From the NCBI RefSeq assembly GCF_024494355.1, contig NZ_JAKNQY010000003.1, positions 307,596 through 371,595 on the forward strand: a stretch of DNA of 64,000 bases, written 5' to 3'. The notes below the pieces were generated by a model. It worked only from the letters and a program-made list of their open reading frames with translations. It made no database searches and was not told where the DNA came from. The stretch comes from Pseudomonas sp. Q11. GTDB taxonomy: Bacteria > Pseudomonadota > Gammaproteobacteria > Pseudomonadales > Pseudomonadaceae. The position numbers and the translations under genes are program-made. Shown here piece after piece: positions 35,156 through 44,863 of the stretch; position 1 is the stretch's first letter, and each line of letters opens with the position of its first letter.

Positions 35156-36442
35156 ATGCTTCGCGTTCTGATAGCCCTCGTTCTGACCTGCCTGCTCCAA
35201 CCGGCCTTTGCTGACGAGCGCGCGCAAACCCAACAGCAGTTGGACGCCACGCGTCAGGACATTGCCGAGCTGAAAAAGCTGCTGGGCAAGTTGCAGGAAG
35301 AGAAGTCCGGCGTGCAGAAAGACCTGCGCGGCACCGAGACCGAGATGGGCAAGCTGGAGAAACAGGTCGACGCCCTGCAAAAAGAGCTGAAGAAAAGTGA
35401 ATCCGAGCTGCAGCGGCTCGATGGAGAGAAAAAAAAACTCCAGAGCGCGCGCACTGAACAACAAAAGCTGATCGCCATCCAGGCCCGGGCGGCTTACCAG
35501 AACGGCCGGCAGGAATATCTCAAGCTGCTGCTCAACCAGCAGAACCCCGAGAAGTTCGCCCGCACGCTCACCTATTACGATTACCTGAGCCAGGCACGCC
35601 TGGAGCAACTCAAGAGCTTTAACGAAACCCTGCGCCAATTGGCCAATGTCGAAAAAGAGATTGAATTGCAGCAGGCGCAGTTGCTGGTGCAGAAAAGCAG
35701 CCTCGACACCCAGCGCGAAGAACTCGAGAAGGTTCGCAAGGAGCGTCAGCTCGCCCTGGCTAAGCTCAATAAGGACGTGAAGGCCCGCGACAGCAAGCTC
35801 AAGGCCCGCGAGCAAGACCAGGCTCAACTGGCAAAGGTCCTCAAGACCATTGAAGAGACCCTGGCACGCCAGGCTCGAGAGGCGGAAGAAGCGCGCCAGA
35901 AGGCGCTGATCGCCCAGCAGGAAGCCGAAAAAAAGCGTTTGCGTGAGGCCCAGGCCGACACCAGCGATGCACCGCGCAAGCCTGCCCGATCAAGCCCCGG
36001 CCCGTTGGTTTCCACAGGTGGCGAAACCTTCGGCGGCGCTTTTGCTTCGGCACGGGGCAAACTTCCATGGCCGGTCAATGGTCGATTGCTTGCACGCTTC
36101 GGTCAAACCCGCGGCGATGACACACGCACCAAATGGGACGGCGTGATGATCAGCGCCACTGCCGGCAGCCAGGTGCATGCCGTGCATGGTGGTCGCGTGG
36201 TGTTCGCCGACTGGCTGCGCGGCGCCGGCCTGCTGGTGATCCTGGATCACGGTAACGGCTATTTGAGTCTGTACGGCCATAACCAGTCGCTGCTCAAGGC
36301 TGCCGGCGATGTGGTCAAGGCCGGCGAGTCCATCTCTACGGTTGGTAACAGTGGCGGGCAGGATACGCCAGCGCTGTATTTCGCTATTCGTCAGCAGGGT
36401 CGCCCCAGTGACCCGACCCAATGGTGTCGTGCGCAAGGATAA
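35156..36442 (+). CDS. envC: murein hydrolase activator EnvC
   Basis: The 428-residue periplasmic protein has a signal peptide (MLRVLIALVLTCLLQPAFA) and a long coiled coil rich in Lys/Glu/Gln (residues about 22-285). A C-terminal LytM/M23 domain follows. The LytM metal ligands are degenerate: the first His position reads TKWDGVM, and LYFAIR replaces LHFEIR, while LDHGNGY and LYGHN remain. This is the signature of EnvC, which activates the amidases AmiA/AmiB at the septum rather than cutting peptidoglycan. It is followed after 32 bp by ctpA. Confidence 0.93.
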   Translation: MLRVLIALVLTCLLQPAFADERAQTQQQLDATRQDIAELKKLLGKLQEEKSGVQKDLRGTETEMGKLEKQVDALQKELKKSESELQRLDGEKKKLQSARTEQQKLIAIQARAAYQNGRQEYLKLLLNQQNPEKFARTLTYYDYLSQARLEQLKSFNETLRQLANVEKEIELQQAQLLVQKSSLDTQREELEKVRKERQLALAKLNKDVKARDSKLKAREQDQAQLAKVLKTIEETLARQAREAEEARQKALIAQQEAEKKRLREAQADTSDAPRKPARSSPGPLVSTGGETFGGAFASARGKLPWPVNGRLLARFGQTRGDDTRTKWDGVMISATAGSQVHAVHGGRVVFADWLRGAGLLVILDHGNGYLSLYGHNQSLLKAAGDVVKAGESISTVGNSGGQDTPALYFAIRQQGRPSDPTQWCRAQG

Positions 36443-36474
36443 GCGCGCCCATCCAACTCAGGAGTTCGTTCGAC

Positions 36475-37791
36475 ATGCTGCATTTGTCCCGCCTCACCTC
36501 GCTGGCCCTGACGATCGCACTTGTGATCGGTGCGCCCCTGGCGTTCGCCGCTGAACCGGCCCCATCGTCGACAGCCGCTACGGCCGCGACCACCAAGGCC
36601 CCGCTGCCGCTGGACGAACTGCGCACCTTTGCCGAAGTCATGGACCGGATCAAGGCCGCCTACGTGGAACCGGTGGACGACAAGCTGCTGCTGGAGAACG
36701 CCATCAAAGGCATGCTCAGCAACCTTGACCCCCACTCCGCGTATCTGGGGCCGGAAGATTTCGCCGAGCTGCAAGAAAGCACCAGCGGCGAGTTCGGCGG
36801 CCTGGGCATCGAGGTCGGCAGCGAAGACGGCTTCGTCAAAGTGGTTTCGCCCATCGACGACACACCCGCTTCCAAGGCCGGCATCCAGGCCGGCGATTTC
36901 ATCGTCAAGATCAACGGCCAGCCGACTCGCGGCCAGAGCATGACCGAAGCCGTGGACAAGATGCGCGGCAAGATCGGCCAGAAGATTACCCTGACCCTGG
37001 TACGCGATGGCGGCATGCCGTTCGACGTGACCCTGACCCGCGCGATCATCCAGGTCAAAAGCGTGAAGAGCCAATTGCTGGAATCGGGCTACGGCTACAT
37101 CCGCATCACCCAGTTCCAGGTCAAGACCGGCGAAGAAGTCGCCAAGGCCCTGGCCAAGCTGCGCAAGGACAACGGCAAGAAGCTTAACGGCATGGTTCTG
37201 GATCTGCGTAACAACCCCGGCGGCGTGCTGCAATCGGCGGTGGAAGTAGTCGACCACTTCATCACCAAGGGCCTGATCGTCTACACCAAGGGCCGCATCG
37301 CCAATTCCGAGCTGCGCTTTTCGGCCACCGGCAACGACCTGAGCGAAGCCGTGCCATTGGTGGTACTGATCAACGGTGGCAGCGCTTCGGCATCGGAAAT
37401 CGTCGCCGGCGCCCTGCAGGACCAGAAGCGCGGTGTCGTCATGGGCACCACCAGTTTCGGCAAGGGCTCGGTGCAGACCGTCCTGCCGCTCAACAATGAC
37501 CGCGCCCTGAAGATCACCACTGCGCTGTACTACACACCTAACGGCCGCTCCATCCAGGCCCAGGGCATCGTCCCGGACATCGAGGTGCGCAAGGCCAAGA
37601 TCACCAGCGAGCAGGACAGCGAATACTTCAAGGAAGCGGACTTGCAGGGTCACTTGGGCAATGGCAACGGCGGCGCCGACAAACCGACCGGCTCCGGCGC
37701 CAAGGCCAAGCCAATGCCGCAGGATGACGATTATCAGTTGGCCCAGGCCCTGAGCCTGCTCAAAGGACTGAACATCACCTCCGGCCGCTGA
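36475..37791 (+). CDS. ctpA: carboxyl-terminal processing protease (S41 family)
   Basis: This secreted serine protease of 438 residues has a signal peptide ending AFAAEP and a PDZ domain (about residues 95-180, with GLGIEVGSEDGFVKVVSPIDDTPASKAG). The S41 catalytic core has VLIDNGGSASASEIVAG-type sequence (nucleophile in GGSASASE, near residue 307) and the catalytic lysine in TSFGKGSVQ. It matches P. aeruginosa CtpA, which degrades peptidoglycan cross-link hydrolases with a partner lipoprotein. ATG 36475 follows AGGAG. Confidence 0.95.
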   Translation: MLHLSRLTSLALTIALVIGAPLAFAAEPAPSSTAATAATTKAPLPLDELRTFAEVMDRIKAAYVEPVDDKLLLENAIKGMLSNLDPHSAYLGPEDFAELQESTSGEFGGLGIEVGSEDGFVKVVSPIDDTPASKAGIQAGDFIVKINGQPTRGQSMTEAVDKMRGKIGQKITLTLVRDGGMPFDVTLTRAIIQVKSVKSQLLESGYGYIRITQFQVKTGEEVAKALAKLRKDNGKKLNGMVLDLRNNPGGVLQSAVEVVDHFITKGLIVYTKGRIANSELRFSATGNDLSEAVPLVVLINGGSASASEIVAGALQDQKRGVVMGTTSFGKGSVQTVLPLNNDRALKITTALYYTPNGRSIQAQGIVPDIEVRKAKITSEQDSEYFKEADLQGHLGNGNGGADKPTGSGAKAKPMPQDDDYQLAQALSLLKGLNITSGR

Positions 37792-37792
37792 G

Positions 37793-38575
37793 ATGGGCCT
37801 GCGCGTCATCCTGGGCCTGATGTGCTGTCTGGCGGGCGTTGCCTTTGCCGCGCCCGCCACACCGCCACCTGCACCGCACAAGGCCTACCTGAGCCTGATC
37901 ATCGACGACCTGGGGCAAAACCTGCCTCGGGATCGCCGCGTGCTGGCCCTGCCCGGCCCAGTCACCGCAGCGATCATGCCTGATACGCCCCACGCCGCCG
38001 AGTTTGCCCGCGAGGCCCATCGCGCCGGCAAGATCGTCATGCTGCACATGCCCATGGACCCGGCCACCGGGCCGTTCGCCTGGCATCCGGAACTGCCCCT
38101 TGAAGAGCTGGGAAAACGCCTCGACGCCGCATTCGCCGCGGTACCCTTCACCAGCGGGATCAATAACCACATGGGCAGCCGCATGACTTCCCAGCCGCGG
38201 GCCATGGCGTGGTTGATGGCGAACTTGCAGCAGCGGCACAAGTTCTTTGTCGACAGCCGCACCAGCGCCCAGACGGTCGCCGCCGCCGAGGCGCAGAAGA
38301 TCGGCCTCGCCAGCGTGTCGCGCGATGTGTTCCTGGACGATGAGCGCACCGAAGCGGCCATCGCGCACCAGCTTCAGGTCGCCATAGAACTGGCCCGCCA
38401 GCAGGGTTCCGCGGTGATGATTGGCCATCCCTATCCGCAGACCCTGGCGGTGCTCGAACGCGAACTGCCAAAGCTCAAGGCCCAGGGCATCGAATGGATC
38501 GACATCAAGTCGATGATCAGCCTGCGCAGCAATCGGGCGATGGCCGGGCATGGGAAAGATGGGGTTTATCGGTAG
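37793..38575 (+). CDS. divergent polysaccharide deacetylase family protein (YibQ-like)
   Basis: The 260-residue product has a signal peptide (GLMCCLAGVAFA) and a NodB-like barrel. It shows LIIDDLGQN, TAAIMPDTPHA, KIVMLHMPMDP, TSGINNHMGSRMTS and a final IEWIDIKSMIS. The metal Asp/His residues of active deacetylases are partly kept. It starts 1 bp after the ctpA stop; the envC-ctpA-yibQ order is conserved, so a role in peptidoglycan remodelling is likely but unproven. Confidence 0.9.
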   Translation: MGLRVILGLMCCLAGVAFAAPATPPPAPHKAYLSLIIDDLGQNLPRDRRVLALPGPVTAAIMPDTPHAAEFAREAHRAGKIVMLHMPMDPATGPFAWHPELPLEELGKRLDAAFAAVPFTSGINNHMGSRMTSQPRAMAWLMANLQQRHKFFVDSRTSAQTVAAAEAQKIGLASVSRDVFLDDERTEAAIAHQLQVAIELARQQGSAVMIGHPYPQTLAVLERELPKLKAQGIEWIDIKSMISLRSNRAMAGHGKDGVYR

Positions 38576-38660
38576 CGGCGACCGTGTTGCCGCCATCGCG
38601 AGCAATCCCCCACAGTGGGTCTATGGCAGGCGCGGCACCTGTGAACACCCAAGCAACCTT

Positions 38661-38822
38661 GTGGGAGCGGGCTTGCTCGCGAAGGGGCCAGCACATTCAA
38701 CATGGATGCAAGCTGACCCACTGCTATCGCGAGCAAGCCCGCTCCCACAGGGATCAGGTCGTTTGCAAATTACTGACTCGCCGCAGATCCAGTGTGGGAG
38801 CGAGCCTGCTCGCGATAGCGGT
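38661..38822. repeat. REPIN plus an extra solitary REP unit
   Basis: A REPIN of the GTGGGAGCGGGCTTGCTCGC subtype occupies 38661-38748. A single GTGGGAGCGAGCCTGCTCGC unit follows at 38793-38822. A truncated unit (ATCGCGAGCAATCCCCCACA) lies near 38596. No gene is seen in 38576-38832. Confidence 0.9.
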
Positions 38823-38832
38823 GGCGCAGTCT

Positions 38833-39579
38833 TCAGAGATACCGCGCCATGATCGCGTCCACCGCACCTTCCTTGCGCAGCTCATCCAGGGCCGCTTGAA
38901 GGCGGGCGACCACGTCGTCGGGCACGTTTTTGTTCAACGCCAGGTACAACTCGGCACTGTTGAACCGCAGCACGGTCTTGAGATCGTCCACCCCTTCCTG
39001 ACGCGCCAGGTACCGCCCGGCCGGGTCCCCGGTGGCCCACAGATCGATCTGGCCGTTGACCAGTTTTCTGGCGTTGTCCTGATCGCGTAATACGACAATC
39101 GGGTTCAGTCCTTGCCTGGCCAATGTCTCGGCAATCGCGTCGCCTTTATAGGCCCCGATCCTGTATTGTCGCGCCTGCTCCAATGAGTCCAGGGAAATCT
39201 TGCTGTCGGCTTTGGCGAGCATGATCCAGTCATCCGGGCCAATCGGACCGACCCATTTGAAGAGTTTTTCACGCTCGGGCAATCGTGCCGTGACAAACAC
39301 GCCGTACCCGGGATTATCCAGGGCCAGCTTATAAATACGCTCCCATGGGAAACGCAGCGTCAGGCTGTAGCTGATATCGGCACGCTTGAATATCTCGCGG
39401 ACGATGTCCACGGCGATGCCATTGATGTTCTCGTCCTGAGCGAAGTTTTTGCCATTCTTGGCCATGTTGTAGGGCGGAAAATTTTCCGTCAGCAACACCA
39501 GCGAAGACTCGGTAGCGCGGGCGGTGCCTGCCAGCAACAACGTGACGCCGACAAAGGCAAGAACGAAGCGTTTGAGCAT
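38833..39579 (-). CDS. orphan periplasmic solute-binding protein (SBP_bac_3 type)
   Basis: The 248-residue product has a signal peptide (FVLAFVGVTLLLAGTARA) and a family-3 solute-binding fold: LTENFPPYNM, INGIAVDIVREIFKRA, RIGAYKGDAIAETLARQG, GQIDLWATGDPAG. There are no permease or ATPase genes beside it, so it may be an orphan receptor or feed a shared transporter. The ligand is unknown. Confidence 0.85.
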   Translation of the reverse strand: MLKRFVLAFVGVTLLLAGTARATESSLVLLTENFPPYNMAKNGKNFAQDENINGIAVDIVREIFKRADISYSLTLRFPWERIYKLALDNPGYGVFVTARLPEREKLFKWVGPIGPDDWIMLAKADSKISLDSLEQARQYRIGAYKGDAIAETLARQGLNPIVVLRDQDNARKLVNGQIDLWATGDPAGRYLARQEGVDDLKTVLRFNSAELYLALNKNVPDDVVARLQAALDELRKEGAVDAIMARYL

Positions 39580-39642
39580 ATCGGGCTACCGTAATCCATG
39601 GTGTACCCAAGAGTGCCTTGGGCCCGCCATGGTGTCCAGCAA

Positions 39643-40413
39643 TCAGCGAATGCAGATACCGCGCTGCGCCATGTAAGCCTTGGCTTCAGGCACGGTGTAT
39701 TCGCCGAAGTGGAAAATGCTCGCCGCCAGTACCGCACTGGCATGCCCTTCAAGGATGCCATCGGCCAGGTGCTGCAGGTTGCCGACGCCGCCGGAGGCGA
39801 TGACCGGAATGCCCAGGGCATCGCTGATGGCGCGGGTGACGCCCAAGTCGAAACCGTTTTTCATGCCGTCCTGGTCCATGCTGGTCAGCAGGATCTCACC
39901 GGCCCCCAGGCCTTCCATCTTCTTCGCCCATTCAACGGCGTCCAGGCCGGTGGGTTTGCGCCCGCCGTGGGTGAAGATTTCCCAGCGCGGGGTTTCGCCC
40001 GGACCGGACACCTTCTTCGCGTCGATGGCCACGACAATGCACTGCGAACCAAAACGCTGGGCCGCTTCGCCGACGAATTCCGGGTTGAACACCGCGGCGG
40101 TGTTGATCGACACCTTGTCCGCACCGGCGTTGAGCAGGTTGCGAATGTCCTGCACGGTGCGCACGCCACCGCCCACGGTCAGCGGGATGAACACCTGGCT
40201 GGCCATGCGCTCGACGGTGTGCAACGTGGTATCGCGGCCGTCGACGCTGGCCGTGATGTCGAGGAAGGTAATCTCGTCCGCGCCCTGCTCGTCATAGCGA
40301 CGAGCGATTTCAACCGGGTCGCCGGCGTCGCGGATGTTCTCGAACTTGACGCCCTTGACCACCCGGCCGTTGTCCACGTCCAGGCAAGGGATGATGCGTT
40401 TGGCTAACGCCAT
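39643..40413 (-). CDS. hisF: imidazole glycerol phosphate synthase, cyclase subunit
   Basis: HisF (EC 4.3.2.10 with HisH) forms imidazole glycerol phosphate and AICAR from PRFAR. The 256-residue TIM barrel has the catalytic Asp in [12 protein letters not shown] (near residue 11), [12 protein letters not shown], and [15 protein letters not shown] with the second catalytic region. It is the last gene of the hisB-hisH-DUF2164-hisA-hisF run; the gap to hisA holds a repeat. Confidence 0.98.
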   Translation of the reverse strand: MALAKRIIPCLDVDNGRVVKGVKFENIRDAGDPVEIARRYDEQGADEITFLDITASVDGRDTTLHTVERMASQVFIPLTVGGGVRTVQDIRNLLNAGADKVSINTAAVFNPEFVGEAAQRFGSQCIVVAIDAKKVSGPGETPRWEIFTHGGRKPTGLDAVEWAKKMEGLGAGEILLTSMDQDGMKNGFDLGVTRAISDALGIPVIASGGVGNLQHLADGILEGHASAVLAASIFHFGEYTVPEAKAYMAQRGICIR

Positions 40414-40430
40414 GGGCTTAATCTCCGATT

Positions 40431-40513
40431 AAGAGTTGCAAGCTTCAAGCTATAAGCTGCAAGAAAGAGCGGATTGCGATCGCGCTTTAACTTGCAGCTT
40501 ACAGCTTAGAGCT
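40431..40513. repeat. inverted repeat of the AAGCTGCAAG family (copy 1)
   Basis: AAGAGTTGCAAGCTTCAAGC (from 40431) pairs imperfectly with GCAGCTTACAGCTTAGAGCT (to 40513). The element covers the whole hisA-hisF gap. Its arm provides the last three codons and TAA stop of hisA. Confidence 0.82.
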
Positions 40514-41248
40514 GGCCGCATAGCCATCACAAAAAGCTTGGGCTTCTGCCACATCCAGCGTGCCCTCATAAATCGCGCGGCCCGTAATCGCACCAATGAT
40601 GCCTGGCGCCTTGGCGTCGAGCAGCGCCTTGATGTCGCCCAGGTTATGAATGCCGCCGGAGGCGATCACCGGAATCTTCGTGGCGGCGGCCAGGGCGGCG
40701 GTGAACGGCACGTTGCAGCCCTGCATCATGCCGTCTTTGGCGATGTCGGTGTAGACGATTGCAGACACGCCATCGGCCTCGAAACGCTTGGCCAGGTCAA
40801 TCACCTGCACGGTGCTGACTTCAGCCCAACCGTCAGTGGCGACGAAACCGTCCTTGGCGTCCAGGCCAACGATGACCTTGCCAGGGAAGGCGCGGCAGGC
40901 CTCAGCGACAAACGCCGGGTCTTTCACCGCCTTGGTGCCGATGATCACATAGCTCACGCCAGCCTTGACGTAGTGTTCGATGGTTTCCAGCGAGCGGATA
41001 CCGCCGCCGATCTGGATCGGCAGGTTCGGGTAGCGCTTGGCAATGGCCGTGACCACTTCGCCGTTCACCGGCTGCCCTTCGAAGGCACCGTTCAGGTCAA
41101 CCAGATGCAGGCGACGGCAGCCGCCCTCCACCCACTTGGCGGCCATGCTCACCGGGTCATCGGAGAACACCGTGGAGTCTTCCATCCGGCCCTGGCGCAG
41201 ACGTACGCAAGCGCCGTCCTTGAGATCGATAGCGGGGATAATGAGCAT
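40499..41248 (-). CDS. hisA: phosphoribosyl isomerase HisA (ProFAR isomerase)
   Basis: HisA (EC 5.3.1.16) isomerises ProFAR to PRFAR, the HisF substrate. The 249-residue TIM barrel shows [17 protein letters not shown] (catalytic Asp8), [26 protein letters not shown] (second catalytic Asp) and [14 protein letters not shown]. The last residues (SSKL) and the stop are encoded by the repeat at 40431-40513. Confidence 0.98.
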   Translation of the reverse strand: MLIIPAIDLKDGACVRLRQGRMEDSTVFSDDPVSMAAKWVEGGCRRLHLVDLNGAFEGQPVNGEVVTAIAKRYPNLPIQIGGGIRSLETIEHYVKAGVSYVIIGTKAVKDPAFVAEACRAFPGKVIVGLDAKDGFVATDGWAEVSTVQVIDLAKRFEADGVSAIVYTDIAKDGMMQGCNVPFTAALAAATKIPVIASGGIHNLGDIKALLDAKAPGIIGAITGRAIYEGTLDVAEAQAFCDGYAASSKL

Positions 41249-41263
41249 GCTTTTCCTTCGTCA

Positions 41264-41350
41264 AAGAGCTGCAAGCTGCAAGCTATAAGCTGCAAGCAGG
41301 CACGCGTTTCAATTCTTGCAGCTTGCGGCTCGAAGCTTTCAGCTGCTCTT
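41264..41350. repeat. inverted repeat of the AAGCTGCAAG family (copy 2)
   Basis: AAGAGCTGCAAGCTGCAAGC (from 41264) and GCTTTCAGCTGCTCTT (to 41350) form the arms. It fills the gap between the DUF2164 gene and hisA. It contains the TGA stop of the DUF2164 gene (41339-41341). Confidence 0.82.
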
Positions 41351-41596
41351 TTCTAAAGCCCACAAATCGCTTTCGATGCTTTCGAACCTTTCTTTAAGGT
41401 GCGCCTGCACATCGAAAATCGCCCTGTTGTAATAGTGCGGAGCAATTTCGCGGGTAAACAGCTCAAGAATTTCCGCCGCTTCGAACGAACCCAGGTCCAG
41501 TTCGAAACGATCCTCCATGAACCGCTGGATCTTGCGGTTCGCTTCACTCTCCTGCTCGGGTGTGAGGGTGAGGATCGGCGGTTTCTTGCGAGCCAT
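41339..41596 (-). CDS. DUF2164 family protein inside the his cluster
   Basis: This 85-residue, highly charged soluble protein carries the family pattern LTPEQESEANRKIQRFMEDRFELDLGSFEA, EILELFTREIAPHYYNRAI and a C-terminal amphipathic helix. The function is unknown. Its ATG at 41596 overlaps the hisH stop (TAATG), so it is translated with hisH. Position within the operon suggests co-expression with histidine synthesis but not necessarily a role in it. Confidence 0.9.
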   Translation of the reverse strand: MARKKPPILTLTPEQESEANRKIQRFMEDRFELDLGSFEAAEILELFTREIAPHYYNRAIFDVQAHLKERFESIESDLWALEKSS

Positions 41597-42234
41597 TACC
41601 AGCGACCGTCCCACGCCGCGAAGTTCTGCAGCAATTGCAGGCCATGGGTGTGGCTCTTCTCCGGGTGGAACTGCACGGCGAAGCGTGAACCGTCGGCCAG
41701 GGCCGCGGCGAAGTCGACGCCATAGTGACCGCCGCCCACCACCTGCCGGGCATTACCGGCCGCGATGTAGTAGCTGTGCACGAAGTAGAAACGCGCCAGG
41801 TCTGGAATGTTGTGCCACAGCGGGTGATCCACCGTCTGCTTCACCTCGTTCCAGCCCATGTGCGGGACTTTCAGGTGCTCGCCGTCTTCGTGCAGATCCT
41901 TGCCGAAGAACTTCACCTGGCCTGGAAACATCGCGATGCAATCGACGCCGTCGTTCTCCTCGCTGCTCTCAAGCAAGGCCTGCATGCCCACACAAATGCC
42001 AAGGAACGGACGGTCCTGGCTGACTTCATGCACCAGCGAATCGAAGCCCAGGCGACGGATCTCGGCCATGCAGTCACGAATCGCACCGACGCCAGGAAAG
42101 ACCACCCGGTCGGCTTCGCGAATTACATCGGCATCGCTGGTGATCAGTACCTTGCCGGCGCCCACGTGCTCGAGGGCCTTGGCCACCGAGTGCAGGTTGC
42201 CCATGCCGTAATCGATAACCGCGACCGTCTGCAT
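41596..42234 (-). CDS. hisH: imidazole glycerol phosphate synthase, glutamine amidotransferase subunit
   Basis: This 212-residue class I glutaminase subunit supplies ammonia to HisF. The nucleophile is in [10 protein letters not shown] (near residue 83), the oxyanion region is [13 protein letters not shown], and the His/Glu dyad is in [12 protein letters not shown]. Its start overlaps the hisB stop as TAATG. Confidence 0.98.
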   Translation of the reverse strand: MQTVAVIDYGMGNLHSVAKALEHVGAGKVLITSDADVIREADRVVFPGVGAIRDCMAEIRRLGFDSLVHEVSQDRPFLGICVGMQALLESSEENDGVDCIAMFPGQVKFFGKDLHEDGEHLKVPHMGWNEVKQTVDHPLWHNIPDLARFYFVHSYYIAAGNARQVVGGGHYGVDFAAALADGSRFAVQFHPEKSHTHGLQLLQNFAAWDGRW

Positions 42235-42827
42235 TACAGAACGCCCTTGGTGGAGGGCATTTGCCCGGCCATGCGGTCATCGAGCTCCACGGCCATGCGC
42301 AGCGCGCGGCCGAAAGCCTTGAACACGGTTTCGATCTGGTGGTGGGTGTTGTGCCCGCGCAAGTTGTCGATGTGCAGGGTCACATTGGCGTGGTTGACGA
42401 AGCCCTGGAAAAATTCCTGGAACAGGTCCACGTCGAAGCCGCCAACGGTGGCACGGGTGTATGGCACATGCATTTGCAGGCCCGGGCGACCGGAGAAGTC
42501 GATGACCACGCGTGACAGCGCCTCATCGAGCGGCACGTAGGCGTGACCGTAGCGACGGATGCCTTTCTTGTCGCCGATGGCTTTGGTGAAAGCCTGCCCC
42601 AGGGTGATACCGACGTCTTCCACCGTGTGGTGGTCGTCGATGTGCAGGTCACCCTTGCTGACGATATCAAGGTCGATCAGCCCATGACGGGCGATCTGGT
42701 CCAGCATGTGCTCAAGAAAAGGCACGCCGATATCAAACCGGGCCTTTCCGGTGCCATCCAGGTTGATCGAGGCTTTGATCTGGGTTTCCAGAGTGTCGCG
42801 CTCGACAGACGCCTTACGTTCGGCCAT
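42234..42827 (-). CDS. hisB: imidazoleglycerol-phosphate dehydratase
   Basis: HisB (EC 4.2.1.19) is the monofunctional 197-residue Pseudomonas type, without the phosphatase domain of E. coli. Metal-binding motifs are [31 protein letters not shown] and the later [11 protein letters not shown] and [11 protein letters not shown] 42827 is preferred over GTG 42830 because GGAG is 6 nt upstream of it. It is the first gene of the his run. Confidence 0.97.
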   Translation of the reverse strand: MAERKASVERDTLETQIKASINLDGTGKARFDIGVPFLEHMLDQIARHGLIDLDIVSKGDLHIDDHHTVEDVGITLGQAFTKAIGDKKGIRRYGHAYVPLDEALSRVVIDFSGRPGLQMHVPYTRATVGGFDVDLFQEFFQGFVNHANVTLHIDNLRGHNTHHQIETVFKAFGRALRMAVELDDRMAGQMPSTKGVL

Positions 42828-42973
42828 CACCAGCTCCGCAAAATCATTGGGCGAAAAAGGCAGCCATTATAGGGGCGCGAGCGGCAAACAGAAACACGGG
42901 AGGTGATATCCCTGACGGGTTGTCGGCGATAGACATGTCCGTACAAGCAATTGAGGCCATCACCCAAACAAAT

Positions 42974-43061
42974 GTGGGAGCGAGCTTGCTCGCGAAAGCG
43001 GCGTATCAGTCGACATCATCGTTAACTGACACACCGTTTTCGCGAGCAAGCCCGCTCCCAC
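42974..43061. repeat. REPIN
   Basis: GTGGGAGCGAGCTTGCTCGC (42974) and GCGAGCAAGCCCGCTCCCAC (to 43061) with a CAGT/ACTG extension lie between hisB's upstream region and the OFA transporter gene. No gene is seen in 42828-43100. Confidence 0.93.
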
Positions 43062-43100
43062 ATAGGGTTTGCCCTCACCTTGAAGGTTCGGGCAACAGTC

Positions 43101-44762
43101 TTACTGGAACAACACCGCCGTCTTCTGCAGGGTTACCCAGATACCCCACGCCAACGGAATGCCCACCACCAGCCAGGCGGCGATCGCCAAAGGCTTGGTG
43201 CCCGGCGCGGCTTTCCACTCCAGCGAAGTGCTGCTGTCGGCGCCCTTGTCATGACCCAGCGCCTGTTCGGCGGCCAGTTCGGCGTCGGTCATGAAGTACT
43301 TGTCGGCAACCGGGCGAACCATCATGTTGCACAGGAAGCCCAGCACCAGCAGGCCGGCGAGGATGTACAAGGTGATGTCATAGGCCGCGGCGCGTTCAAC
43401 GCCGATGCTCAGTTGATATTCACGCAGGTAGTTCACCAGTACCGGACCCAGCACGCCTGCTGCGGCCCAAGCGGTCAACAGACGACCGTGGATCGCGCCG
43501 ACCATTTGCGTACCGAACAGGTCCGCCAGGTAGGCCGGCACGGTGGCGAAACCACCGCCGTACATCGACAGGATGACGCAGAACGCCGCCACGAACAGCG
43601 CGACGCTGCCCAGATGGCCCAGGTTCGGGATCAGCGCGTACAGGGCAAAGCCCAGGGCGAAGAACACGAAGTAGGTGTTCTTGCGACCCAGGTAATCCGA
43701 GCAGGATGCCCAGAAGAACCGCCCACCGATGTTGAACAGGCTCAACAGACCAGTGAAACCGGCCGCAATGGCCGCGATCTGACCCAGTTGCACAGCATCC
43801 AACTGACCGAACGGCAAGTCATTGCCGAGCAACTTGCCGCCGAACACTTCCTGCAACAGTGGCGATGCCATGCCGATGATGCCGATACCGGCGGATACGT
43901 TCAGGCACAGCACCAGCCATACCAGACGGAACTGCGGGGTTTTCCAGGCCACGTTCACGTGAACGTGACGATGGGTGATCATCGCGTTCGCGGCTTTCTT
44001 CGGTGCCGGGGTCCAGCCTTCAGGCTTCCAGCCGGTCGGCGGGACGCGGTACGACAGGGCGCCACCGACCATGAATACGAAGTAGATCGCGGCCATGACC
44101 AGGAAGCTTTGCCATACGCCCACTTCAGTCGGCGAAGAGAAATGGCTCATCAGCGCTGCAGCCAGCGGAGCACCTACCATCGCGCCGCCGCCGAAGCCCA
44201 TGATCGCCATACCGGTAGCCATGCCACGCTTGTCCGGGAACCACTTGATCAGCGTCGAAACCGGGGAGATGTAGCCCAGCCCCAGGCCGATACCACCGAT
44301 TACCCCGGAGCCTACCCACATCAGCCATATCTGGTGAGTGTAGATACCCAGCGCGGAAATCAGCAGACCGCCGCACCAGCACAAGGCCGATACAACGCCA
44401 GCCTTACGCGGCCCGGCGTGTTCCAGCCAGCCGCCCCAGATGGCTGCCGAGCAACCCAGGAAGATGAAGAACAAGGTGTAGATCCAGCCGAGCATTGAGA
44501 TCGGCCAGTCACATTGGGATGAAAAGACTTGTGTGATGAAGCTCATGTCCGGCGCACAGGCTACAGGCTTGGTGACGCCCAGTGCCTTGGACAGCGGCAA
44601 CCAAAACACCGAAAAGCCGTAGGCCATGCCGATGCAGAGGTGAATGGCCAGTGCGGCCGGTGGAACCAGCCACCGGTTGAATCCGGGCTTGGCGATAATG
44701 CGTTCCTTGGAGAGGAACGCAGGCTGGTCGGCAATGCCGTCCGCCGTGATGCTCGTGCTCAT
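43101..44762 (-). CDS. OFA-family major facilitator transporter
   Basis: The 553-residue 12-TM inner-membrane protein resembles the oxalate/formate antiporter (OFA) family. It starts with NRWLVPPAALAIHLCIGMAYGFSVFWLPL. It has GYISPVSTLIKWFPDKRGMATGMAIMGFGGGAMVGAPLA, which includes the MFS loop 2-3-like region and OFA motif, and a long central cytoplasmic loop. The substrate is probably a monocarboxylate or dicarboxylate, but not determined by sequence. ATG 44762 follows GGGGGA. A palindrome lies about 100 bp upstream. Confidence 0.85.
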   Translation of the reverse strand: MSTSITADGIADQPAFLSKERIIAKPGFNRWLVPPAALAIHLCIGMAYGFSVFWLPLSKALGVTKPVACAPDMSFITQVFSSQCDWPISMLGWIYTLFFIFLGCSAAIWGGWLEHAGPRKAGVVSALCWCGGLLISALGIYTHQIWLMWVGSGVIGGIGLGLGYISPVSTLIKWFPDKRGMATGMAIMGFGGGAMVGAPLAAALMSHFSSPTEVGVWQSFLVMAAIYFVFMVGGALSYRVPPTGWKPEGWTPAPKKAANAMITHRHVHVNVAWKTPQFRLVWLVLCLNVSAGIGIIGMASPLLQEVFGGKLLGNDLPFGQLDAVQLGQIAAIAAGFTGLLSLFNIGGRFFWASCSDYLGRKNTYFVFFALGFALYALIPNLGHLGSVALFVAAFCVILSMYGGGFATVPAYLADLFGTQMVGAIHGRLLTAWAAAGVLGPVLVNYLREYQLSIGVERAAAYDITLYILAGLLVLGFLCNMMVRPVADKYFMTDAELAAEQALGHDKGADSSTSLEWKAAPGTKPLAIAAWLVVGIPLAWGIWVTLQKTAVLFQ

Positions 44763-44863
44763 TGTGTATCCCCCAGTTATTGGTATGACTCGCCAGCCCT
44801 GCCTCACCCTCAGCCTTATTGCACGCAAAGCACGGCTGTATTTTCTGGTGAAGCTTCATTTTA

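Noticed and set aside
33242..35827. An 861-codon open frame on the minus strand across gpmI and the envC start
   Set aside because: It is the mirror of strongly supported genes on the plus strand (phosphoglycerate mutase, EnvC) and its His/Gly/Val/Ala-rich composition is typical of antisense frames in GC-rich genomes.
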